From the NCBI RefSeq assembly GCF_002890895.1, contig NZ_POUL01000005.1:124001-188000 (forward strand): a stretch of DNA of 64,000 nt. The letters are read 5' to 3'. Origin of the DNA: Stutzerimonas stutzeri (GTDB taxonomy: Bacteria; Pseudomonadota; Gammaproteobacteria; Pseudomonadales; Pseudomonadaceae). The first letter of the stretch is position 1. Each line of letters opens with the position of its first letter. The notes under the pieces were generated by a model. That model made no database searches. It worked only from the letters and a program-made list of their open reading frames with translations, and was not told the origin of the DNA. The translations under genes were made by a program, and so were the position numbers. Shown piece by piece: positions 19,456-28,392 of the stretch.

Positions 19456-20032
19456 GTACACCTCGATAGCAAAGCCGGCGTGCGGCGAAATTGCCGTCAT
19501 AGACCGGCTTTGCCGGTACCGGGTTCCACGGGCCGCCATCGGGTTCGCAAAACCTGGACGTGGTTCACATGTAGCCAAATCGTCCGCCTCTTCTCCGCCC
19601 GGAAAAGGCTCGTGGAGCCCGACCTCAGCGCCGCGTCAGGGCGTCACTCATTGACTGGTTTCATCGTTTAGCTAACAAGTGGCAGGCCGCTACCGTGCGG
19701 CCTGCTGAATACAAATGTTGACGTCTGGGTGCGTTCGACAAAGGAGCGCCTCGTTGATGGAGGCGCTGCCGAGGCGAACTCGATCAGTGAATATGCCGAG
19801 CAGCCTGGTACCTGTTGAATGGGTTTGACGCTTGGTGATGGTCCGCGTAGTTGCCGCTCGATTAGAGTTGGATAGTCATCGCTCTCCATGCTCGAGATAC
19901 GATCAGCCACCCGGTGCGTCGGCCCTGAGCAGAGCCCGACCACCACCTCGTAGGCTGAGCCTGAGCAGATCGAACCGCAGGTACAGCCCTGAGTCGGATA
20001 TTCTTACAGCACGCCTGCAAGGAAAGTTCGAT
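19456..20032. other. Gene-poor region with two strong hairpins
   Basis: No convincing gene is present between the glycine-zipper gene and fdhD. Two hairpins stand out: a perfect 9-bp stem at 19682-19690/19697-19705, and an 8-bp stem at 19745-19752/19760-19767 with a 7-base loop. Neither is followed by a T tract. They could mark an untranslated leader, an unknown sRNA or a degraded gene. A frame on the minus strand (19946-19668) looks like chance. Confidence 0.4.
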
Positions 20033-20878
20033 ATGCCTCGTCCTGCACCCCTGAATGCTGCCGCGCCCATCGCCAGTTCGGCGCCGGCCGCCTATAGCTA
20101 TGCGGAGCTGAATGCCTCGGAAAATACGGGCGACGCGGTGCTGGCCGAGGAGTGCGCGCTGGCCATCGCCTACAACGGCATCAGCCACGCGGTGATGATG
20201 GTCTCGCCCAGCGCGCTGGAGGACTTCGTCGTCGGCTTCAGCCTGAGCGGCGAGCTGGTTGGCAGCGTCGACGAGATCTACGACATCCAGCTCAGTCGGC
20301 GCGGCGACGCGTTCAGCGCCGAGGTAGAGATCGGCAATCGAGCGTTCTGGGCACTCAAACAACAGCGCCGCAACCTGGCCGGTACCAGCGGTTGCGGTCT
20401 GTGCGGGGTGGAGGCGATCGACCAGGCGCTACCGCAATTGACCCCGCTGGTGTCCAGCCCCTTACCGCCGGCCGCGCACCTGCAGGAGCTGCGCGCGCGG
20501 ATCAACGATGCGCAGCGCCTGGCGCGGCAAAGCGGTGCGCTGCACGCAGCACTGTTTGTCGACGAACATGGCGAGATCGTGCTGTGCCGTGAGGACATCG
20601 GCCGGCACAACGCGCTGGACAAGCTGATCGGCGCGCTGCGCCGCGAAGGGCGTGACGGCTGTCGGGGCTTCGCGGTGGTCACCAGCCGCTGCAGCCTGGA
20701 GCTGATCCACAAGGCTGTGCGTGCGGGTTTGTCTACGCTGGTCAGCCTTTCAGCACCGACCGATCTCAGCGTGCGCTGGGCGCGCCAGCACCGGCTCAAC
20801 CTGATCCATCTGCCGCACCACAGCGCGCCGCGGGTCTACAGCCCGGCGCTTACGGCCGAGCGCGCGCATCCCCGCTAA
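20033..20878 (+). CDS. fdhD: Formate dehydrogenase accessory sulfurtransferase FdhD
   Basis: A 281-residue FdhD. It transfers sulfur from the cysteine desulfurase IscS to the molybdenum cofactor of formate dehydrogenases, which is needed for their activity. The key CxxC loop is visible as GTSGCGLCGVE near residues 120-130, followed by DIGRHNALDKLIGAL and SRCSLELIHKAVRAG, both strongly conserved in FdhD. The ATG at 20033 has AGGA nine bases upstream; the frame is open 67 codons further but without family similarity. No formate dehydrogenase lies in the window. Confidence 0.93.
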   Translation: MPRPAPLNAAAPIASSAPAAYSYAELNASENTGDAVLAEECALAIAYNGISHAVMMVSPSALEDFVVGFSLSGELVGSVDEIYDIQLSRRGDAFSAEVEIGNRAFWALKQQRRNLAGTSGCGLCGVEAIDQALPQLTPLVSSPLPPAAHLQELRARINDAQRLARQSGALHAALFVDEHGEIVLCREDIGRHNALDKLIGALRREGRDGCRGFAVVTSRCSLELIHKAVRAGLSTLVSLSAPTDLSVRWARQHRLNLIHLPHHSAPRVYSPALTAERAHPR

Positions 20879-20891
20879 CCTTCGGGTTTCC

Positions 20892-20911
20892 GCCGTTTGC
20901 ATGCAAACGGC
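20892..20911. repeat. Perfect 20-bp palindrome between convergent genes
   Basis: The ten bases GCCGTTTGCA are followed directly by their reverse complement. It sits 13 bases after the fdhD stop and 39 bases from the end of the convergent sensor kinase. It has no loop and no T tract, so it may be a protein-binding site or act as a bidirectional terminator-like hairpin. Confidence 0.5.
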
Positions 20912-20950
20912 ACCCCTAGACGTTTTTGACGCCGCTGTACCTGCACGGCT

Positions 20951-23056
20951 CTACTCGAGCTCCTGGGCCAGCATGGCGCGGATGCGCGTGGCCAGCAGGT
21001 CGATGGTGAAGGGTTTGCTGATCATGTCCATGCCCTTGTCGAGAAAGCCGCTGCTGGCCGCCTGTTCGGCGTAGCCGGTCATGAACAAGACGCGCAGGGT
21101 GGGCCGCAGCTGGCGTGCGATGTCGGCCAGCTGACGGCCGTTCATGCCGGGCAGGCCGACATCGGAAATGAGCAGGTCCAGCGGTTCACCGCTGACCAGG
21201 ATAGCCACCGCCGCGTTGGCCTCGGCCGCTTCCAGAGCGCGGTAGCCGAGCATGTCCAGCACGTCCATGACCAGCATGCGCACCGCGGCATCGTCCTCCA
21301 CCACCAGCACCCGTTCGCCCTGCAGCGCTTTCGGCACCTGCTCGGCAGGGGCGTCAGGTACAACCTGAGTTTGAAGATCGCAGTGTGCCGGCAAGTAGAG
21401 GGTGACCTCGGTGCCTTGGCCCGGCTCGCTGCGGATCTGCACATGGCCGCCGGCCTGGCGGGCGAAGCCGTAGATCATCGACAGGCCGAGCCCGGTGCCC
21501 TGGCCGATGGGTTTGGTGGTGAAAAATGGCTCGAACGCAGCCGCCAGGACCTTCGGCGTCATGCCGCAGCCACTGTCGATCACGCTGAGGCTGACGTAGT
21601 GCCCGGGGGCCATGTCACCGATCTCACCGGGCTGCTGCAGCATCACGTTGGCCGTGGCGATATACAGGCTGCCGCCGTCGGGCATGGCGTCGCGGGCGTT
21701 GATGACCAGGTTGAGCAGTGCGCTTTCCAGCTGGTTGTCGTCGCTGTGGGCTGGCCACAGGTCCGGCTGCAGCTGAGCGTCGACCAGGATGTGGCTGCCC
21801 AGTGTGCGCACCATCAGGTCGTGCATGGACTCGACCAGCGCATTGATGTCGACCCGCTTGAGATTCAACGGCTGGCGACGGGCAAAGGCTAGCAGCCGGT
21901 GGGTGAGCGCCGCCGCGCGGTTGGCCGAGGTGACCGCCGCGTCGATGAAACGCTGGGTTTCGGCGTGTCGGCCGGTCTGGTTGTAGCGCTGGATAAGGTC
22001 CAGCCCACCGATGATGCCGGTGAGCATGTTGTTGAAGTCGTGAGCGATGCCGCCGGTGAGCTGGCCCACCGCTTCCATCTTCTGCGCCTGGCGCAGCGCT
22101 TCCTGCGCCTGCTCACGACTGGCCATTTCCTTGAGCAGGCGCTCGTAGACTTCCGCCAGCGCCTCGGTGCGCTCCTGTACCCGACTTTCCAGCGTCTCGT
22201 TGAGCTCACGCAGCGCCTGTTCTGCTTCCCAGCGCTCGGTGACGTCCTGAGCCAGCACGAAAAAGCCCTGTACCTCACCCTGGTCGTCGCGGCGCGGCAG
22301 GTATTGGACCTGGGTTTGGCGTGGTTTGCCGTCGCGGTGCGAGCTGTAGGCTTCGAAGCTCAGTTCCTGGCCGGCCAGTGCCGCCTTGATGTGAGCCTCG
22401 CGAATGGCATAGGCCTCTTCACCGATGACCTCGCGAACGCTTTTGCTGTATAGCGACTCGGGGCTTAAGCCATACCAGCTTTCATAGTGGCTGTTGTTGA
22501 AACGAAAGCGCTCATCTCGATCAACGTAGCCGATAAGCACCGGCAAGGCGTCGTTGATCATCTTGATTTCAGCGTTCCGGCGGCGCAGTGCCTCCTCTTC
22601 GCTTGGCCGAAGACAGAGCAGCTGCCCAACGATCTGTTGCCCGTCGCGGATGGGGCTGATGGCGATATCGAAGCCAACATTGCTGCCCGGCGACAGGCTG
22701 CTGTCGACAGGGTGATAGTTGCGCAGTGTGCAGGTCCGGTTGCGCTCAGCGAGCGGGCTCGCATGATGCAGATCCGGCCAGTTGTCGCCCCAGGATGTCG
22801 CGACTGGTGCCCCGAGCGCCCCTGGATGGTGGTCTCCGATGGCAGCGGCATGCGCATCGTTGTACAGCTGCAGGCTGGCTTCGCCCCACAGGATGCACAT
22901 TGGCAGCGGCGTCTCGAGCACGGTGTCGAGCAGTACGCGCAGAACGGTCGGCCAGTGCTCGACCGGGCCCAGCACCGTTGTGCTCCAGTCGTGCAGGCGG
23001 ATCTGCCGGCCCATTTTGCTGCGCTCGGAAGGCCAGAATCCTGCGTCTACAACCAT
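20951..23056 (-). CDS. PAS-domain hybrid sensor histidine kinase/response regulator
   Basis: A 701-residue cytoplasmic hybrid kinase. The N-terminal 150 residues form a PAS-like sensor (LGPVEHWPTVLRVLLDTVLETP, common in soluble hybrid kinases). A second PAS with a PAC-like end (FFVLAQDVTERWEAEQALRELN) covers about 160-280 and is followed by a coiled coil. The HisKA segment MEAVGQLTGGIAHDFNNML has the phospho-accepting His339. The ATPase domain has NLVINARDAMPDGG and GTGLGLSMIYGFARQAGG. The C-terminal receiver has the phospho-accepting Asp632 in SDVGLPGMNG. No membrane segments are seen. The partner regulator is unknown. GGAAGG lies just before the ATG. Confidence 0.92.
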   Translation of the reverse strand: MVVDAGFWPSERSKMGRQIRLHDWSTTVLGPVEHWPTVLRVLLDTVLETPLPMCILWGEASLQLYNDAHAAAIGDHHPGALGAPVATSWGDNWPDLHHASPLAERNRTCTLRNYHPVDSSLSPGSNVGFDIAISPIRDGQQIVGQLLCLRPSEEEALRRRNAEIKMINDALPVLIGYVDRDERFRFNNSHYESWYGLSPESLYSKSVREVIGEEAYAIREAHIKAALAGQELSFEAYSSHRDGKPRQTQVQYLPRRDDQGEVQGFFVLAQDVTERWEAEQALRELNETLESRVQERTEALAEVYERLLKEMASREQAQEALRQAQKMEAVGQLTGGIAHDFNNMLTGIIGGLDLIQRYNQTGRHAETQRFIDAAVTSANRAAALTHRLLAFARRQPLNLKRVDINALVESMHDLMVRTLGSHILVDAQLQPDLWPAHSDDNQLESALLNLVINARDAMPDGGSLYIATANVMLQQPGEIGDMAPGHYVSLSVIDSGCGMTPKVLAAAFEPFFTTKPIGQGTGLGLSMIYGFARQAGGHVQIRSEPGQGTEVTLYLPAHCDLQTQVVPDAPAEQVPKALQGERVLVVEDDAAVRMLVMDVLDMLGYRALEAAEANAAVAILVSGEPLDLLISDVGLPGMNGRQLADIARQLRPTLRVLFMTGYAEQAASSGFLDKGMDMISKPFTIDLLATRIRAMLAQELE

Positions 23057-23222
23057 AGTCCTTCCATTCTGGCGCGCCAGGGTTCTACCCGCATCGCACC
23101 TATGCCGAGTTCATGTATACGCTGGACGTCAGTCACCTGGATCGCCTTTTCCATCATCCGCTGGCCGTCTCTTATAAGGCGGATACACATACGTCTGAGT
23201 TAAGCACGCCCGCATCTTTCGG

Positions 23223-23903
23223 TCAGGCCGAGAAGCCCTGCAGGCTGCGGATCAGCTCGAGATAATCGTCCACAGCGGTGAATTCTTCGGTGTCCTTCCT
23301 GCCTCGGCGACTGTCCGGTTCGCTGATGGCCAGCAGGTGAGCGATGCCGTAAGCCCGCGCACTGCGCAGTACGGACAGGCTGTCGTCGATGAATAACGCG
23401 GTTGCCGGATCGAAATCCAGATCCGTTTTCAGGGCATGCCAGAACTGGGCTTGCTCCTTGGGGAAGCCATAGTCGTGTGAACTGATCAGACGATTGAACC
23501 AGGGTGCCAGTTCGATACGTTCGAGCTTCAGCGACAACGAGTCGCGGTGGGCGTTGGTGATCAACACAACGCGCTTGCCCGCATCGCGCAGAGCCGCGAG
23601 AAATTCGTCGGCAGCCGGACGCAGTGCGATCAGGTCAGCGATCTCGCGCTTCATCTCACGAATCGGCAGGTTCAGCTCGCGGGTCCAGAAGTCCAGGCAG
23701 TACCAGGTAAGCTTGCCCTCATGTTCGTTGAACAGCGGGGCCAGCTCCAGTTCGGCCATGGCGCGGCTGATGCCATGCCGTTCGGCATAGCGCTGGGGCA
23801 GCAGGTCGAGCCAGAAATGGTTGTCGAAATGCAGATCCAGCAGGGTGCCGTCCATGTCCAGCAGGACGGTGTCGATCTCGGACCAGGGCAGTGAAGCGAT
23901 CAT
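23223..23903 (-). CDS. yrfG: HAD-family GMP/IMP nucleotidase YrfG
   Basis: A 226-residue haloacid-dehalogenase-type phosphatase that dephosphorylates purine nucleotides (GMP, IMP) in E. coli YrfG. HAD motif I is LLDMDGTLLDL near residues 14-24, motif II LITNAHRDSL, motif III in YGFPKEQAQFW, and motif IV FIDDSLSVLRSA. The Met at 23903 starts just before the conserved region, so it is preferred to the frame reaching 23978. It is divergent from nudE; the yrfG-nudE-cysQ neighbourhood is usual in pseudomonads, as far as I remember. Confidence 0.88.
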   Translation of the reverse strand: MIASLPWSEIDTVLLDMDGTLLDLHFDNHFWLDLLPQRYAERHGISRAMAELELAPLFNEHEGKLTWYCLDFWTRELNLPIREMKREIADLIALRPAADEFLAALRDAGKRVVLITNAHRDSLSLKLERIELAPWFNRLISSHDYGFPKEQAQFWHALKTDLDFDPATALFIDDSLSVLRSARAYGIAHLLAISEPDSRRGRKDTEEFTAVDDYLELIRSLQGFSA

Positions 23904-24023
23904 GGCGGGCTCTTGTTCGGCGGTTGGCACAATGGTGCGACAGCGGTCGGCTCGATGCAAAGCGTTCGCGGCGATCACAAAAAGCCGGGTTATGATTGGC
24001 CTTCGCGTTCCAAGGATATCCCC

Positions 24024-24590
24024 ATGCGCCAGAAGCCTACCGTACTCGCCCGTGAGATTGTCGCCAGCAGCCGCCTGTTCCGTGTCGAGGAGCTGCAGCT
24101 GCGGTTTTCCAACGGCGTGGAGCGTACTTACGAACGACTGGTCGGCAAGGGGACCGGCTATGGCGCGGTGATGATCGTCGCGCTGGAAGCTGATGGCCGG
24201 GCGCTGCTGGTGGAGGAGTACTGCGGCGGTACCGATACCTACGAACTGTCGCTGCCCAAGGGGTTGATCGAGCCGGGCGAAGACGTGCTCGACGCGGCCA
24301 ACCGGGAGTTGAAAGAGGAGGCCGGTTTCGGCGCGCGCAGCCTGGAATTGCTCACCGAACTGTCGCTGTCGCCGGGCTACATGAGCCAGAAGATTCAGGT
24401 GGTGCTGGCGCGCGACCTCTATCCCGAGCAGCTGCCGGGGGACGAGCCAGAGCCGATGCGTGTCGACCGGGTGGATCTGCGTGAGTTGTCCAGCCTGATC
24501 CAGAACCCGCAGTTCAGCGAAGGGCGAGCCCTGGCGGCCCTTTATCTGGCGCGTGATCTGCTCAGCCAGCGGGGGGAGTTCGCGCTATGA
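24024..24590 (+). CDS. nudE: ADP-compounds hydrolase NudE (Nudix)
   Basis: A 188-residue Nudix hydrolase acting on ADP-ribose, diadenosine polyphosphates and NADH-like molecules. The Nudix box is complete (GLIEPGEDVLDAANRELKEE then AGFG, residues about 90-113). The start MRQKPTVLAREIVASSRLF at 24024 has AGGAT seven bases upstream. The stop overlaps the cysQ start by four bases, so the two are translated together. Confidence 0.9.
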   Translation: MRQKPTVLAREIVASSRLFRVEELQLRFSNGVERTYERLVGKGTGYGAVMIVALEADGRALLVEEYCGGTDTYELSLPKGLIEPGEDVLDAANRELKEEAGFGARSLELLTELSLSPGYMSQKIQVVLARDLYPEQLPGDEPEPMRVDRVDLRELSSLIQNPQFSEGRALAALYLARDLLSQRGEFAL

Positions 24591-25402
24591 GCCATCCCTA
24601 TCTGGCCCCCGTCATTGAGCTGGTCCGCGCTGCGGGCGAGGCCATCCTGCCGCACTGGCGCAACGATGTGCAGGTGCATGAGAAGGCCGATGCATCGCCC
24701 GTAACCGCCGCTGATATGGCGGCTCATCATCTGCTGGCTGATGGCCTCCGGGCGCTCGATGCGGCCATCCCGGTATTGTCCGAGGAAGATTGCGCGCTGG
24801 ATCTTGCCGAGCGTGCCGGCTGGTCGCGTTGGTGGTTGGTCGATCCGCTGGACGGCACCAAGGAATTCATCGCCGGTAGCGAAGAATTCACCGTGAATGT
24901 CGCGTTGATTGAGCAGGGGCGGGTGCTGTTCGGAGTGGTCGGGGTCCCGGCCAATGGCCGCTGCTATTACGGCGGTGCTGCGTTTGGTGCCTGGCGTGCT
25001 GAAGCAGACGGTGCGGCGCAGCCCTTGCGGGTGCGCCATCAGGCTGCGGGCGAGTTCACCGTCGTTGCGAGCCGTCGCCACTCGAGTCCGGCGCAGGAGC
25101 GTTTGCTCTATGGCTTGCGGCAACGTTTTGGCGAGCTGGCATTAGCCAGTGTCGGCAGCTCGCTGAAGTTCTGCCTGTTGGCCGAAGGGGCCGCCGACTG
25201 TTACCCGCGGCTGGCACCGACTTCACAGTGGGACACGGCGGCGGCCCAAGGCGTGCTGGAGGGCGCCGGCGGCGAGGTGCTGAATATTGCCGGCGCCGCC
25301 CTGACCTACGAAGCGCGTGAGGATTTCCTCAACCCCTCATTCCTGGCGCTACCGCGTGACGCCGAATGGCGGGCCGAGCTGATCGAGCTGGCTGGCCGCT
25401 GA
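24587..25402 (+). CDS. cysQ: 3'(2'),5'-bisphosphate nucleotidase CysQ
   Basis: A 271-residue Mg2+-dependent phosphatase of the inositol monophosphatase superfamily. It converts adenosine 3',5'-bisphosphate, a by-product of sulfate assimilation and acyl-carrier-protein synthesis, to AMP. Metal-binding motifs are visible as LSEED near residue 66, WLVDPLDGTKEFI near 87 and SQWDTAAAQGVLEGAGG near 214. Its ATG overlaps the nudE stop, and the two hydrolases may jointly clean up nucleotide by-products. Confidence 0.92.
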   Translation: MSHPYLAPVIELVRAAGEAILPHWRNDVQVHEKADASPVTAADMAAHHLLADGLRALDAAIPVLSEEDCALDLAERAGWSRWWLVDPLDGTKEFIAGSEEFTVNVALIEQGRVLFGVVGVPANGRCYYGGAAFGAWRAEADGAAQPLRVRHQAAGEFTVVASRRHSSPAQERLLYGLRQRFGELALASVGSSLKFCLLAEGAADCYPRLAPTSQWDTAAAQGVLEGAGGEVLNIAGAALTYEAREDFLNPSFLALPRDAEWRAELIELAGR

Positions 25403-25518
25403 CGCTGAGGTGCTCCGGAGGCCGGTTATTCGCGCGGTGACTCGGTCGCGCATAAGGCCATGCTAGGATTCTTGCGGTGACCAAGCCGAGCGCTTGAGTT
25501 GGAACGCTGGAGCTGCCT

Positions 25519-28383
25519 GTGTCGAAAACCCCCACCGGGATACGCCAATGGATCTGGCGTGCCTTCGTTCAGACAACATTGATCCCACTGGTGCTGGTCG
25601 AGGTCGTGCTGATCGCGGCCTACCTGCTGACCAACAGCGCCATCCGCGATGCGCAGATCGAGCACCTGCGCGAAACGGCGCTTTCCGAATTACAGACAGC
25701 CGTGGCGCGTGAGTCGCGAGTGATCAGCCAGCAGCTGCAGGAAGTGGCGAACGCGGCCACCCTGTTTCGTAATTTCTCCCGTCGTGCGCTGGAAGACGAC
25801 AGCCCCGTGGCGCCGTTGCCGCTTGAGCTCAATGCCGATGGGGTGCGCTATAGCCCCCGCGACCTGGGTGGCGCCGCCAGCTTCTACTCGGGGCTGACGC
25901 CCCCGGAACGTCACGATCTGCAGAAGGTGGCCAAGCTGCAGCGGCTCGATCCGCTGATGAAGGAGCTGCACGCCAGCAACCCGCTGATCGCCAGCCTCTA
26001 TTTCAACAGCTGGGACGGCTACAACCACATCTATCCCTGGTTCGATACGGCCCAGCAGTACGCGCCGGATGTGAACATCCCCAGCTACAACTTCTATTAC
26101 CTGGCCAACGCTTGGCACAACCCCGCGCGCCAGGTGGTGTGGACCGACGTCTACCTCGATCCGGCCGGGCAGGGCTGGATGATGTCGGCCGTGGCGCCGG
26201 TTTACCGAGGGGACATGCTCGAAGGCGTCAGCGGTATCGACATCACGGTCAGCGGCCTCCTGAATCAGATCAGTCATCTGCGAGTGCCCTGGGACGGCTA
26301 TGCCATGCTGGTCAGCCGTGACCTGAGCATCATGGCCCTGCCGGAGTCGGGCGAACGGGAATTCGAGCTCAACGAGCTGACCGATCACTATTACAACGGC
26401 GCGGTGCGCCAGGAAACGCTCAAGCCTGAAGATTTCCGCCTTGACCGCCGCGGCCAGACCCGCGAGCTGGCAAAGGCGGTCGCTACGCAGAGCGAGGGGG
26501 TCATGAGCCTGGAGCTGAAGGGTGAACAACGGCTGGTCGCCTGGACGACGGTGCCGCAAACCGGTTGGCACCTGATGGCGGTGGTCGATGAAAACGCCGT
26601 TTTCAGCCAGACCAATGCCTTGGCCAGTCGCTTTCAGCAGATCGGCTATCTACTGATTGCCGGGTTGGTGCTGTTCTACCTGCTGTTTTTCGCCTTCATG
26701 TGGCTGCGTGCGCGCCAGCTCAGCCAGGCGCTGCTGAAGCCGATCGCGGGTATCTCGCAGATGATGGGCCAGATCGGCCTCGGTCGGTGGCGGCCGGAGC
26801 CCGTCTCGTCAAAAATCCGCGAGCTGGATGATCTGGCGCAGCACACCCGCGGCATCGGCGCTCAGCTTGAGGACAGCGAGGCGCAGCGTACCCAGGCTCA
26901 GGAGCGTCTCGAACTGGTGCTTGAAAGCGCCACTGAAAGCCTCTGGGAAAACGACATGCGTCGCGGCGTGATGCAGCTTCGGGGGCGCCTGCCAGCTCGC
27001 TTCGGGTTGTCTTCGGCACAGCTGAGCGAGGCTCAGTTTCTGCAGCGTATCCATCCGCTCGACGTCGCCCAGGTACAGGCCGAACTCGACCGCATGCACG
27101 AAGGGCAGGCGCTGCGCTATGAGAGCGAGTACCGCTTCGCTGATGCGCTGGGTGAATATCACTGGCTGCTCAGTCGCGGCCGCGTGCTGGAGCGCGACCC
27201 GCAAACAGGCGAAGCGACCCTGGTGGCTGGTACGCATGTGGATATCGATGCCATCAAGCGGGTCGAGGACGATTTGCGCCAAGCCATTCAGCAGGCGCAT
27301 GCGGCCAACGAGGCCAAGACTCATCTCATCTCCAGCATCAGCCATGAGCTGCGTACGCCGCTTAACGCCATCCTTGGGTTCGCCCAGCTGATGCGCATGG
27401 ACTGCTCGCCGGATGCGCAGCCGGAAGCTGCTGAGTATCTCGATGAGATCCTGTTGGCCAGCCGGCATCTGAACCAGTTGCTTGGCGATATTCTCGACTG
27501 GTCGAGCCTGCAGGCCGAGCGGCCGCAGCTGACGCTAAAAACCGTCGAAGTCACTGCTTTGATGCATGAGTGCGCCGAGCTGGTGGCGCTTGATGTTCAG
27601 CGCCACGGCCTGCAGTTGGAATTCGATTTGCCGCCCGGGCCCGTCGAAGTGCAGGGCGAGCCGCGTCGGTTACGTCAGGTACTGCTCAATCTGCTGTCCA
27701 ACGCCATCAAGTACAACAAGCCAGACGGGAAGATTGTGCTGCGCATCGAGACGGTCGCCGGCCAGGCAAGGCTGGTGGTCGAAGACACGGGGCTCGGCAT
27801 CGACGAGAGTTTGCAGGCGCAGCTGTTCGAGCCGTTTCGCCGGCTTGGCCGCGAGAGTTCGAACATCCAGGGTGCGGGCATCGGCCTTTCGCTGTGCCTG
27901 GAGTACGCCAAGCTGATGGGCGGCAGTATCGGGGTGAAGAGTGCGCCTGGAGCCGGCAGTCGCTTCTGGATCGCCCTGCCATTGGCGGGTGCGCAGAGCG
28001 CCCGGCCGCTTCGCCAGCGGCCGCGGATCGTCTATGTCGAAGATGACCCGGCCAGCCAGCTGCTGGTGCGCAAGGCCCTGGCTGATCTGGCTGAGGTCAG
28101 CGTAATCGGCAATGGGCGGATGGCCTTGGAACACTTGCTGGTCGATCCGCCGGAGTTGCTGCTGCTGGATTTCAACCTGCCGGAGCTCGATGGTGAGCAG
28201 TTGCTGCGTTTGCTGCGTCAGGCCCCGACCACCCAATGGCTGCCGGTGCTCGTGCTGAGTGCGGTGAGTGAAAAGAAGACCGGGCTCGACTGCCAAGGCT
28301 GGCTGAGCAAGCCGCTGGACCTCGACGAGCTGCGTCGGCAGGTCCGGGATTGCCTTCAGGAGTTCGATCTCCATCCGAGTTGA
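25519..28383 (+). CDS. Membrane hybrid sensor kinase with dCache sensor
   Basis: A 954-residue hybrid kinase starting at a GTG with GGAG six bases upstream. Membrane helix 1 is around residues 20-41 and helix 2 around 375-400. The periplasmic part between them looks like a double Cache domain (YFNSWDGYNHIYPWFD, SAVAPVYRGDMLEGVSGIDI), typically binding small organic ligands such as amino acids or carboxylates. After a HAMP-like and a PAS segment comes HisKA with SISHELRTPLNAILGFAQLM (His609). The ATPase domain has NLLSNAIKYNKPDGK and GAGIGLSLCLEYAKLMGG. A C-terminal receiver carries Asp884 in LLLLDFNLPELDG. No DNA-binding partner is encoded beside it. Confidence 0.92.
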   Translation: MSKTPTGIRQWIWRAFVQTTLIPLVLVEVVLIAAYLLTNSAIRDAQIEHLRETALSELQTAVARESRVISQQLQEVANAATLFRNFSRRALEDDSPVAPLPLELNADGVRYSPRDLGGAASFYSGLTPPERHDLQKVAKLQRLDPLMKELHASNPLIASLYFNSWDGYNHIYPWFDTAQQYAPDVNIPSYNFYYLANAWHNPARQVVWTDVYLDPAGQGWMMSAVAPVYRGDMLEGVSGIDITVSGLLNQISHLRVPWDGYAMLVSRDLSIMALPESGEREFELNELTDHYYNGAVRQETLKPEDFRLDRRGQTRELAKAVATQSEGVMSLELKGEQRLVAWTTVPQTGWHLMAVVDENAVFSQTNALASRFQQIGYLLIAGLVLFYLLFFAFMWLRARQLSQALLKPIAGISQMMGQIGLGRWRPEPVSSKIRELDDLAQHTRGIGAQLEDSEAQRTQAQERLELVLESATESLWENDMRRGVMQLRGRLPARFGLSSAQLSEAQFLQRIHPLDVAQVQAELDRMHEGQALRYESEYRFADALGEYHWLLSRGRVLERDPQTGEATLVAGTHVDIDAIKRVEDDLRQAIQQAHAANEAKTHLISSISHELRTPLNAILGFAQLMRMDCSPDAQPEAAEYLDEILLASRHLNQLLGDILDWSSLQAERPQLTLKTVEVTALMHECAELVALDVQRHGLQLEFDLPPGPVEVQGEPRRLRQVLLNLLSNAIKYNKPDGKIVLRIETVAGQARLVVEDTGLGIDESLQAQLFEPFRRLGRESSNIQGAGIGLSLCLEYAKLMGGSIGVKSAPGAGSRFWIALPLAGAQSARPLRQRPRIVYVEDDPASQLLVRKALADLAEVSVIGNGRMALEHLLVDPPELLLLDFNLPELDGEQLLRLLRQAPTTQWLPVLVLSAVSEKKTGLDCQGWLSKPLDLDELRRQVRDCLQEFDLHPS

Positions 28384-28392
28384 GCCCGCAGA

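Noticed and set aside
19668-19946. 92-codon minus-strand frame before fdhD
   Set aside because: No ribosome site, no motifs, and it spans the two hairpins of the region.
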